A DNA stretch of 64,000 nt, taken from positions 19,559 to 83,558 of IMG/VR virus record IMGVR_UViG_3300042301_003612. The stretch is one strand, 5' to 3'. Source of the DNA: a virus. Both the position numbers and the translations under genes were made by a program. Position 1 is the stretch's first letter; every line of letters starts with the position of its first letter. The notes beneath the pieces were generated by a model. The model was given only the letters and a program-made list of their open reading frames with translations, did no database searches and had not been told where the DNA came from. This document shows positions 57,889-64,000 of this stretch, piece after piece.

Positions 57889-58743
57889 TTAAACATAAAG
57901 ACCTATAACCCTTAATGCACCTGAAAGATTTTGTAATTCAATCATTGGTTTTAAATCTACAGTAATAAATACTGTTGTATTATCTTCCAAATCAAGAAGA
58001 CCATGGTCATCAGACTCATCAACCCATTCTTTATTAAAGAATACTAATGATTGAGAGTTATCTATTAATTTAAGATAGGTTTCGTTATTAATTACTTTAG
58101 GTTGTTCCATAGTTTCAAACAAATCTCTAAATTTACTATTCCAAGATAATACAAAGAAATATTCTAATTTAAGTGAATCGTTAGTCGCAATATCACCATT
58201 ACCATCACAATTATAACAATCAACACTACCAGTGGAATCACATGAGTTACATTCAATATCCCCATCACCACCACATTCATCACAATACACTTGTCCGCCA
58301 CCTTGACACTTACCACAATCTTTACCTTCCGAATCTTCATCTTCACCTGAACCCTCACAATCAATACACGTAACTTCACCTGAACCATCGCACAAATCGC
58401 ATCTTAAATACGAATCTCCCATACAATCTTCACAACCATTTTGGCCAGCACCGTCACAGGAAGGACACTCAACATTTGGGTCATGTTCTAATATAGTTGC
58501 AATTGATACCCCAAATAAATTGGATTTCATAATATCATAAGCAACGTTAATATCTCTACCTTTTTTTTCTTGAGGTATAAGAAAACACATATATGCTAAA
58601 TCTTCACCAGATATCCTATCACCAAATAATTCTGTAATAAACTTATTTTCTCTTAATGTACCTAATACATTACCAGGATGTAAACCATTTTTATATTGTA
58701 TTGATAATTTTTTAACTAATGACAGTAATTGTTCTTTTTTCAT
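57889..58743 (-). CDS. Multi-CxxC zinc-finger protein (DnaJ-type knuckles)
   Basis: 284 residues. Residues about 93-186 contain at least eight CxxCxGxG-like units (CPSCDGAG, CDLCDGSG, CIDCEGSG, CGKCQGGG, CDECGGDG, CYNCDGNG), as in the DnaJ zinc domain but more numerous. No J domain or HPD is present. Flanking regions are unrecognised. May be a thiol-dependent chaperone or scaffold. Two bases from the next minus-strand gene. Confidence 0.7.
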   Translation of the reverse strand: MKKEQLLSLVKKLSIQYKNGLHPGNVLGTLRENKFITELFGDRISGEDLAYMCFLIPQEKKGRDINVAYDIMKSNLFGVSIATILEHDPNVECPSCDGAGQNGCEDCMGDSYLRCDLCDGSGEVTCIDCEGSGEDEDSEGKDCGKCQGGGQVYCDECGGDGDIECNSCDSTGSVDCYNCDGNGDIATNDSLKLEYFFVLSWNSKFRDLFETMEQPKVINNETYLKLIDNSQSLVFFNKEWVDESDDHGLLDLEDNTTVFITVDLKPMIELQNLSGALRVIGLYV

Positions 58744-58744
58744 T

Positions 58745-59233
58745 TTAACTAATTTTTCTTACTGAACTATAGTCATAACTAACATCTGTTGTTTCACCAT
58801 CGTAATAGTCTTCATCAATCATATCACCATCGTAATAATCAAATACCCCTTCGCCTTCAGCCATTCTACTTGTTGGAATAACTAAGTTTGCATCATAAGA
58901 ACTCATTTCATGGCGATATGTTCTTGTAACATGCTCCGTTCTATCTTCAGAAATTTCAAACTTATAGACACCAACTGACGGTCTTTTAATTTCACCATTT
59001 GGTTTTTGTGTTGAAAAATCATAATTTGTATTTAGGTGTAATGTTGCGACAATATAATTTTCGTCAATTGGAAAATTTAAATCCAACCCAACAATTTTTG
59101 CTGCGTGGTCACAATTATTTGATAAACCATAATCTTCCATATCAGGCGTTGAATCATTAGATTTTGATATAAAACTTTTAAGTAAGTAAAATAATTGTTT
59201 ATTACCAATGTTTTCTAATTTTGACTTTTCCAT
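58745..59233 (-). CDS. Hypothetical protein (162 aa)
   Basis: Acidic with a Tyr/Asp-rich C-terminus (DYYDGDMIDEDYYDGETT). The middle (YIVATLHLNTNYDFS) is beta-like. No family recognised. A late-type element precedes it on the same strand. Confidence 0.55.
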   Translation of the reverse strand: MEKSKLENIGNKQLFYLLKSFISKSNDSTPDMEDYGLSNNCDHAAKIVGLDLNFPIDENYIVATLHLNTNYDFSTQKPNGEIKRPSVGVYKFEISEDRTEHVTRTYRHEMSSYDANLVIPTSRMAEGEGVFDYYDGDMIDEDYYDGETTDVSYDYSSVRKIS

Positions 59234-59237
59234 ATTT

Positions 59238-59245
59238 TATAAATA
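59238..59245 (-). promoter_or_regulatory. Late-promoter-like element TATTTATA
   Basis: TTATATTTATAAAATATG on the minus strand, four bases before the start at 59233. Confidence 0.5.
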
Positions 59246-59261
59246 TAATAATATAATAAAA

Positions 59262-59654
59262 TTAATTTTCAGCAATACTAACCGCATTTAAATCATAACG
59301 TTTGTTTAACCACTCAAGAACTAATTGAGGTGCATATAAATCACCAAACAAATCAACTATTTTTTGGTAGAGATAAGTATCTATCTCAATTAAAGGGTAT
59401 GTTGATAACACATAAGGGGTCGTAATGTTATGATATTCTTCATAATCTTCTGAGGTTCCAAAATAGGTAAATACAAATTCATAGTCAGAATCCATATCCA
59501 TATCCTCACCATCGTTAGGGTATTCGTAAAAAAACTCTCTAACACTATTACCATAACCTGTTCTATGCTCATTAGCATATTTTAATTCATCCTGTGAATC
59601 CAAGTACTTGAACAGTAGTTTTTTAAATTTATCCTTATTTATTTTAATGTCCAT
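59262..59654 (-). CDS. Leader-like acidic protein (130 aa)
   Basis: N-terminus MDIKINKDKFKKLLFKYLDS is a weak leader match, followed by an acidic, Tyr-rich domain (GEDMDMDSDYEFVFTYFGTS). Minus-strand AGTATTTAACAATATG upstream is a variant of the recurrent element. Function unknown. Confidence 0.55.
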   Translation of the reverse strand: MDIKINKDKFKKLLFKYLDSQDELKYANEHRTGYGNSVREFFYEYPNDGEDMDMDSDYEFVFTYFGTSEDYEEYHNITTPYVLSTYPLIEIDTYLYQKIVDLFGDLYAPQLVLEWLNKRYDLNAVSIAEN

Positions 59655-59676
59655 ATTGTTAAATACTTTTAAACTG

Positions 59677-59707
59677 TTGTTTTACCCCAATAATTTTTAT
59701 ATATTTG
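59677..59707 (+). promoter_or_regulatory. Bacteroidota-type promoter
   Basis: TTG at 59677-59679, 20 bases, TATATTTG at 59700-59707. It precedes the ATG at 59759. Confidence 0.55.
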
Positions 59708-59758
59708 TAATATAAAAATAGAATAAAAAAACACATTATTTAAACAATATAAAAAAAT

Positions 59759-59980
59759 ATGCAAACACTCACATTCAACACAACATTTAAAAAAGTAGTT
59801 TTATTATCAGGTTCAAGAGAAGATTCAAAAGTTTTAGAAACATTTGACAATGTTTCAACTGTAAAATGTTCTGAATTAGGATTTTACGAAATTATGCAGA
59901 AATTAGAAACTGATTCGATTTCGGCAATTCCTGTGATGAGACTACCTATTACAAGCACAAATATGATTATTATTAAGTAA
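59759..59980 (+). CDS. Hypothetical protein (73 aa)
   Basis: Alpha/beta small protein (TLTFNTTFKKVVLLSGSRED; AIPVMRLPITSTNMIIIK). No family recognised. Driven by a host-type promoter, so possibly early. Confidence 0.55.
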   Translation: MQTLTFNTTFKKVVLLSGSREDSKVLETFDNVSTVKCSELGFYEIMQKLETDSISAIPVMRLPITSTNMIIIK

Positions 59981-59992
59981 AAAACTAAAAAT

Positions 59993-60211
59993 ATGACTGA
60001 AGAAGAATTTGAAAATTGGAAATCGGTTGATTACCGAATGAGAGAAGAAGGAATTGATTATTGTTTTGAGCATTATAGTCGATTCGAAGAAATCAAAGAT
60101 GAAGAATTCCACAAATTAAGATTGGAGTTTTTATCTAGTATGCACAAAATACGTGAATACGTTAAAAACACAATAGAAAGTTACGAAGAGGAAGACACAA
60201 ATATGTTGTAA
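59993..60211 (+). CDS. Small acidic helical protein (72 aa)
   Basis: Mostly helical with many Glu residues (EEFENWKSVDYRMREEGIDY). Follows the previous gene by 12 bases and ends in a terminator, forming a two-gene unit. Function unknown. Confidence 0.57.
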   Translation: MTEEEFENWKSVDYRMREEGIDYCFEHYSRFEEIKDEEFHKLRLEFLSSMHKIREYVKNTIESYEEEDTNML

Positions 60212-60214
60212 TAC

Positions 60215-60252
60215 TTTTGAGAGGGACATCAATATCCCCCTCAAAATTTTTT
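60215..60252 (+). terminator. Intrinsic terminator
   Basis: TTTTGAGAGGGA and TCCCCCTCAAAA pair with one mismatch, followed by six T. Lies between convergent genes. Confidence 0.82.
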
Positions 60253-60275
60253 ATAATGTTTTTTGGGGTAAAGGA

Positions 60276-60653
60276 TTACCAAGTTTTACACGCCCAATAT
60301 CTTGCTTTCCATCTTGGACCTGGTGTCTCACAATGATGACGAGCTCTAAATGATTTTCTTCTTGCTGGGTTATTCTTTTTTATCACCATTCTTTTTCCTT
60401 TAGCGGATTTACCGCCAAATCCAAAGTTTACTTTAACAACATTACCTTTGTCGTTTTTAACGTAAACTTTAGATTTCTTTACATCACCTTGCATTATCTT
60501 ACCTAATTGAACTTTACGTCCTTGGTATTCTGCTTCCGTTAATAAGTCAGTAACTTTAAATTCAGTCTCCTCGACTGACCCATAAAAACTATCAACCATT
60601 TCTTTTAGGTTAAACAGTTTATTGTATTGTGATTCTGTGATTATGAATTTCAT
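60276..60653 (-). CDS. Leader-bearing small basic protein
   Basis: 125 residues. MKFIITESQYNKLFNLKEM is a shared leader; LLTEAE (about 37-42) could be a processing site. The mature part is strongly basic with GFGGKSAKGKRMVI and SFRARHHCETPGPRWKARYW, a Cys/His/Arg-rich end recurrent in myophage small proteins. Likely packaged with DNA. Its start overlaps the end of the next minus-strand gene (four bases). Confidence 0.65.
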   Translation of the reverse strand: MKFIITESQYNKLFNLKEMVDSFYGSVEETEFKVTDLLTEAEYQGRKVQLGKIMQGDVKKSKVYVKNDKGNVVKVNFGFGGKSAKGKRMVIKKNNPARRKSFRARHHCETPGPRWKARYWACKTW

Positions 60654-61006
60654 TTTTTTTCGTAGTGTGTCATTGTTGGTTTATTACCTTTCCCTATTTT
60701 AGGGTCTTTCTTTTCAGCTCTTCTCTTTTGTTGAGTCATTGCTTTTTTTTCATCTTTATCGTATGATGAAGCAATCTTTGGTGTTTCAGATGAAACTTTT
60801 TTTGAGGGGCGACATTTTGGATATGATTTTCCGTCGGCATCCTTTCTTCCACAAGGTGGATGTTTTCCGTCAACTTTTTTACTTACATCAACCCACTTCT
60901 CTTTAAACCAGTTTCTTAAATCTTCATTAACATTTTTGTTTTTTTCAGAAGTGGTTAAACCGTTAAGTAGTTTTTTGTATTGAGATTCTGTTAAAATAAT
61001 TTTCAT
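60650..61006 (-). CDS. Leader-bearing small basic Cys protein
   Basis: 118 residues. MKIILTESQYKKLLNGLTTS is nearly the same leader as its neighbour's, though the rest differs. KEKWVDVSKKVDGKHPPCGR and YPKCRPSKKV form a conserved Cys-containing core seen in T4-like phages (DUF5872/DUF6321-like; number uncertain). Lys-rich C-terminus. Candidate internal, DNA-associated protein. Confidence 0.65.
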   Translation of the reverse strand: MKIILTESQYKKLLNGLTTSEKNKNVNEDLRNWFKEKWVDVSKKVDGKHPPCGRKDADGKSYPKCRPSKKVSSETPKIASSYDKDEKKAMTQQKRRAEKKDPKIGKGNKPTMTHYEKK

Positions 61007-61009
61007 ATT

Positions 61010-61017
61010 AATAAATA
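61010..61017 (-). promoter_or_regulatory. Late-promoter-like element TATTTATT
   Basis: Minus-strand CATATATTTATTAATATG before the leader-bearing gene ending at 61006. Confidence 0.48.
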
Positions 61018-61023
61018 TATGAA

Positions 61024-61031
61024 TATTTATA
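61024..61031 (+). promoter_or_regulatory. Late-promoter-like element TATTTATA
   Basis: GAATATTTATAAATC 17 bases before ATG 61049; divergent partner of the element at 61010. Confidence 0.5.
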
Positions 61032-61048
61032 AATCAAACAATATAAGC

Positions 61049-62176
61049 ATGAGTAATCAAAAAGCATCGGAGATTTTAAATAGATTTAACGATGGTGAGT
61101 GGGATGAGTTACAACCATATTTTAATAATATAATAACTTTTTTTAAATTTGTTAAAAAATATGGACTTTTAGAAGAGATAGATTTAGGGGAGATTCCTTC
61201 TGGTTATTTTAGTAATGAAGTGTTTGATTATTTGGTTGAAAATGGTATAATGTCTAATTTAGATTATGATTCTGTTCCTGAAGAATTTAAAAACAATTAT
61301 CTAATACATGGTTTAGAACATAACTACGAAAATACTATTAAGTATATTACAAACGACCTTTTAACCGATGTTAAAATTAGACCTGATGGGTTCTATCTAT
61401 ATTTAGGTAATGATAGAGATGATTTAGCTTCTTTTTTCTGTGGTTCCTCCCGTCGTGACGTTTCTTCTGAAGATGTTGCAAAACAAATATTTAGTGAAGA
61501 TGGTTTAGGTCACGATTGGTATTTTGATGTTGATACAAAACCATCTGATGTTATTGACGATTTAGACGAAAAAAATACCACCCATTTAAAAGATGTTATT
61601 TTTAAAGAAATTGGAGATAAAGAATTATCTTTAGAAGATTATGATTCTGATTTTTTTGAAAGTTTATCAGAAGAACAGGGGACTGAAGGTTATTTTAGAA
61701 TTAGGCCTGAAGACTTAAATGAATTAATTAAAGATTCCGAAGCAATAGATGAACTATGTAAAAATGACTTAAGTGAGTTAGGTCAAGAATTACAAAGTGT
61801 TTATTGGAATGCTTATAATTCTGCATATGAAGATGAAATATATGAATTAGTATATGGTGGTTTAGATGAATACTTTGAAGGAAAAATTGATGAAGTCCCA
61901 AAAGAAACTACCAAATCGGATGGTAAAAAAGTAACCACATACTTAAATTATATTAAAATTAGAGATTTTGTTGGAAACATCACTTTATTTTTAGAAAACA
62001 ATAAAGGTCAATCATATTCCGATTCATATTTAGACTATTTTGGTAGTTATACTACTTTGATGAAACAACTAATCGACGATGGTGATTTTGACTGTATAGA
62101 TTTTAGAACTCCTGATTATCCAGATTGGTCTGATATTAAAAAAAATATAAACGAAATGTTTGATGAATATATTTAA
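61049..62176 (+). CDS. Hypothetical acidic protein (375 aa)
   Basis: Start set at ATG 61049 because the TATTTATA element overlaps the earlier in-frame ATG region (61019). Acidic, aromatic-rich protein with helical repeats; parts such as LGNDRDDLASFFCGSSRRDV and a C-terminal DFDCIDFRTPDYPDW recur in no family I recognise. Resembles the acidic domain of the protein at 38528 in composition. Confidence 0.55.
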   Translation: MSNQKASEILNRFNDGEWDELQPYFNNIITFFKFVKKYGLLEEIDLGEIPSGYFSNEVFDYLVENGIMSNLDYDSVPEEFKNNYLIHGLEHNYENTIKYITNDLLTDVKIRPDGFYLYLGNDRDDLASFFCGSSRRDVSSEDVAKQIFSEDGLGHDWYFDVDTKPSDVIDDLDEKNTTHLKDVIFKEIGDKELSLEDYDSDFFESLSEEQGTEGYFRIRPEDLNELIKDSEAIDELCKNDLSELGQELQSVYWNAYNSAYEDEIYELVYGGLDEYFEGKIDEVPKETTKSDGKKVTTYLNYIKIRDFVGNITLFLENNKGQSYSDSYLDYFGSYTTLMKQLIDDGDFDCIDFRTPDYPDWSDIKKNINEMFDEYI

Positions 62177-62223
62177 TTGACAATTTAAATTTTAATTACT
62201 ATTTTTATTTTAAAATTAATAAA

Positions 62224-62601
62224 ATGATTGAAGAAATTAAAATTGAGAAAGATAAAACTCCAAAAACAACTCCTAACAAACCTATTTTAGATGTTGACCA
62301 TAAAAATGGTAAAAAAAAATATTATAAACCTAAAAAGAAAAGAGAAATTTTAAATATTGAAATTGGTAAAATTGGGTTTGATAATTTTCATAAAGTAGTT
62401 CATACAGAAAAACCATATTTAGAATACAAAAAACTAATAACAAATAAAAATGTTGGTAGCGACTTTATTGATAATAGTAAAAAATTTAGTTTTATCAAAT
62501 CAGGAATTAGAATTGTTGCTTGTATTTGTGGATTATTCGGTGAATTTGAGTTGGCGTTTATTTTATTAGGTGTTGCGGAGATTTTTGACGTTTACAAATA
62601 A
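62224..62601 (+). CDS. Small protein with C-terminal membrane segment
   Basis: 125 residues. Lys/Pro-rich N-terminal half (KKYYKPKKKREILN), then a hydrophobic region (about 92-120, IVACICGLFGEFELAFILLG). Could be membrane-bound. Function unknown. Confidence 0.55.
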   Translation: MIEEIKIEKDKTPKTTPNKPILDVDHKNGKKKYYKPKKKREILNIEIGKIGFDNFHKVVHTEKPYLEYKKLITNKNVGSDFIDNSKKFSFIKSGIRIVACICGLFGEFELAFILLGVAEIFDVYK

Positions 62602-62629
62602 TTAGTTTAAAAAAGTCAAATTAATTTTG

Positions 62630-62637
62630 TATCTTTG
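62630..62637 (+). promoter_or_regulatory. TAnnTTTG promoter element
   Basis: TATCTTTG five bases before the ATG at 62642. No clear -33 TTG. Confidence 0.4.
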
Positions 62638-62641
62638 TACT

Positions 62642-62923
62642 ATGGATAAAGAACTAGTATATTTGATTACATGGTTAGTAACGTGGAGCGACTTCAAATC
62701 AAAAGAGGTTGTTCGGATTATTTTTACTAATGAAAAAGAATTACGCAATGTACCAACAATTAAATTAGAAACAACAAAAACTGTTGAGTTTAAAGGTTCT
62801 GTTAAGTCTAAAAAAGAAGAACTTCAAGAGGCATTATCCGTTTTAAAATCCAAAAAGAATAAAACGGTTAAAGATAAAAATTCTATTGGTGTTCTTGAAT
62901 CGGTCCTGAATAATTATCGTTAA
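62642..62923 (+). CDS. Hypothetical protein (93 aa)
   Basis: Starts at ATG 62642. N-terminus ELVYLITWLVTWSDFKSKEV, then a Lys-rich helix (KSKKEELQEALSVLKSKKNK). No family recognised. Probably driven by the TATCTTTG element just upstream. Confidence 0.55.
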   Translation: MDKELVYLITWLVTWSDFKSKEVVRIIFTNEKELRNVPTIKLETTKTVEFKGSVKSKKEELQEALSVLKSKKNKTVKDKNSIGVLESVLNNYR

Positions 62924-62974
62924 CAATAACCCCATTTATAAGGTTGGGTTTATTATTTAATTGTTAATTGTTTA
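62920..62974 (+). terminator. Possible terminator hairpin
   Basis: Nested inverted repeats (TTAACAAT with ATTGTTAA; ACCC with GGGT) with a long, imperfect loop. Weak. Confidence 0.35.
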
Positions 62975-63005
62975 TAATCTTAAATTTTTAACCTATTTAT
63001 GAAAT

Positions 63006-63728
63006 ATGGATTTAAATAAATATATTACCATCGTAATACCTTGTAAAAACGAAAAAGACATTATATTAAAAACATTGGACCTGTTAAATTATCAGTCAGA
63101 TATATATAATGTGAAAGTTATTGTGTGTGATAAATCAAACGATAATATAACAAACCAATCATTAATTAATAGGATGGGGAATAAATCAAATAATGATGTG
63201 TTTGATTTATATGTGATAGACGGTGGATTACCTGCTAAGGCAAGAAATAACGGGTTTAAATTAGTTACAACACCATACGTTTTATTTATTGATGCTGACG
63301 TATTTTTGTTGGATTCAAAAACAATCAAGAGAGCTTTTTTAAAAATATATAAAAATAATTTAGATTTAGTGACCACCAAATTTAGAAGCGACAACGGTAA
63401 ATACAATTACATTTATAAAACATTTGATTTTTTACAAATAATTTCAAAATGGTCAACACCATTTTGTTTGGGTGGATTTATGATGATAAAATCTAAAACA
63501 TTTACTGATTTGGGTGGGTTTGATGAAGAAATAAAAATTGCTGAGGATTATCAATTTTCAAAACAAATTAAACCAAGAAAGTTTGGTAGAATAAATAATG
63601 TTGTTTTTACCCCTCCAAGAAGATTTGAAAATAAAGGAATTTTATATATGACCAAACTATTTTTAGGTTCATTTTTTAACAACAACAATAAACCATACTT
63701 TACAAAAGACAATGACTATTGGACATGA
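63006..63728 (+). CDS. Family 2 glycosyltransferase
   Basis: 240 residues, GT-A fold. ITIVIPCKNEKDIILKTLDL is the first beta-alpha unit, VIVCDKSND the nucleotide-binding acidic loop, LFIDADVFLL the DxD motif, and GGFDEEIKIAEDYQF the acceptor-side E-D motif of GT2 enzymes. No membrane segments except a possible one near the end. Transfers a sugar from a nucleotide donor; the acceptor is unknown. Overlaps the next gene by four bases. Confidence 0.82.
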   Translation: MDLNKYITIVIPCKNEKDIILKTLDLLNYQSDIYNVKVIVCDKSNDNITNQSLINRMGNKSNNDVFDLYVIDGGLPAKARNNGFKLVTTPYVLFIDADVFLLDSKTIKRAFLKIYKNNLDLVTTKFRSDNGKYNYIYKTFDFLQIISKWSTPFCLGGFMMIKSKTFTDLGGFDEEIKIAEDYQFSKQIKPRKFGRINNVVFTPPRRFENKGILYMTKLFLGSFFNNNNKPYFTKDNDYWT

Positions 63729-64000
63729 AAACATGGAGAACAATAATAATGAGTGATTTACATCTTGGTGCAAGACAATCACAAACAGACAATATTATTA
63801 AATTCTTGGAAGAGAATGAGTCTTTAATATTAATTTTAAATGGTGATATCATTGATGGATGGGCACTTAAAAGTGGGGGGAAATGGAAAAAAGAATGTTC
63901 CAAGATATTCCGAAGATTTATGAAAAGAAGTGAGACAGGAACAAAAGTGGTTTATATCAGAGGCAATCATGACGATTTCTTAAAACCATTCGTACCTTTC
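63725..64000 (+). CDS. LpxH-like metallophosphoesterase, 3' end outside window
   Basis: Only the first 92 residues are visible; the gene runs off the edge. IIMSDLHLGARQSQ has the D-x-H motif, LNGDIIDGW the GD motif and IRGNHDDFL the GNHD motif. This layout is that of UDP-2,3-diacylglucosamine diphosphatase (LpxH) and close relatives. Start overlaps the GT2 stop (ATGA), so the two genes are co-translated. Whether it acts on lipid A precursors cannot be judged from the fragment. Confidence 0.65.
   Translation, partial: MKTWRTIIMSDLHLGARQSQTDNIIKFLEENESLILILNGDIIDGWALKSGGKWKKECSKIFRRFMKRSETGTKVVYIRGNHDDFLKPFVPF

Noticed and set aside
1-64000. tRNA or tmRNA genes
   Set aside because: The intergenic gaps are all short (under about 210 bases), and none showed a cloverleaf or a CCA-ended acceptor stem on reading. 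A covariance-model scan would be needed to exclude an atypical gene.

Overview
The window is a contiguous piece of a large, AT-rich tailed bacteriophage genome. Its host is most likely a member of the Bacteroidota, perhaps a flavobacterium. Phage origin is shown by a T4-type recombination pair (gp47 and gp46-like), a DnaG-type primase, a RuvC-like resolvase, an amidase endolysin, virion adhesins and dozens of small, tightly packed phage-type genes with no ribosomal or housekeeping operons. The host assignment rests on several independent signals: SprB-type repeats in an adhesin, promoters of the form TTG-N19-21-TAnnTTTG, a primary sigma factor with the Bacteroidota region 2 sequence, an Hc1-type histone, a C-terminal motif otherwise seen in Bacteroidota rhomboid proteins, a signal peptide ending in FSQ, and weak Shine-Dalgarno sequences. 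No tRNA, rRNA, CRISPR array or insertion sequence was recognised.

Layout. Bases 1-10.7 kb hold virion adhesin genes: a partial gene, a protein with SprB-like repeats, an 810-residue baseplate or fibre protein, and a 1164-residue protein with a tract of about 440 residues of Thr-Pro repeats. They are interleaved with a glycosyltransferase and the RuvC-like nuclease. Bases 10.7-21.2 kb are mainly replication, recombination and transcription: primase, ParB-like membrane protein, PD-(D/E)XK nuclease, cysteine synthase, gp47, gp46 and a sigma-70 factor. Bases 21.2-27 kb hold lysis genes (amidase, spanin candidates) and virion-related proteins. Bases 27-37.3 kb hold the histone-like gene, DnaJ, a Dam-type methylase, a leucine-rich-repeat protein, DUF932 and PcfJ-like proteins, thioredoxin and glutaredoxin. 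Bases 38.2-53.4 kb include a type II glutamine synthetase, a second DNA methyltransferase, a candidate ejected protein, a DHH phosphoesterase, SmpB, and RmlB and RmlC. Bases 53.4-64 kb are mostly small genes of unknown function on both strands, ending in a GT2 glycosyltransferase and an LpxH-like phosphoesterase cut by the window edge.

Two patterns run across the window and no single gene explains them. First, at least ten otherwise unrelated proteins begin with (or carry internally) a similar amphipathic leader of about 20 residues, of the form K-[IV]-x-[LI]-[TSN]-E-x-x-[LY]...[LI]-[IV]-x-E. This looks like a prohead-targeting and cleavage signal comparable to that of T4 internal proteins, and would define a large set of proteins packaged in the capsid. 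Second, many of the same genes have an element TATTTAT(A/T), often as GATATTTATA, usually 3-20 bases before the start codon and always in gene orientation on both strands. I propose it is this phage's late promoter; it differs from the T4 late element TATAAATA only at the two central bases. Host-style TAnnTTTG promoters sit before other genes, including the phage sigma factor and SmpB, suggesting an early/late division.

Together the genes describe a phage that carries its own means to redirect transcription (sigma factor), rescue ribosomes (SmpB), support nitrogen and sulfur metabolism (glutamine synthetase, cysteine synthase, thioredoxin, glutaredoxin), methylate DNA, remodel nucleotide sugars or envelope glycans, and package many accessory proteins. 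All functions are inferred by reading the sequence; no search was run.
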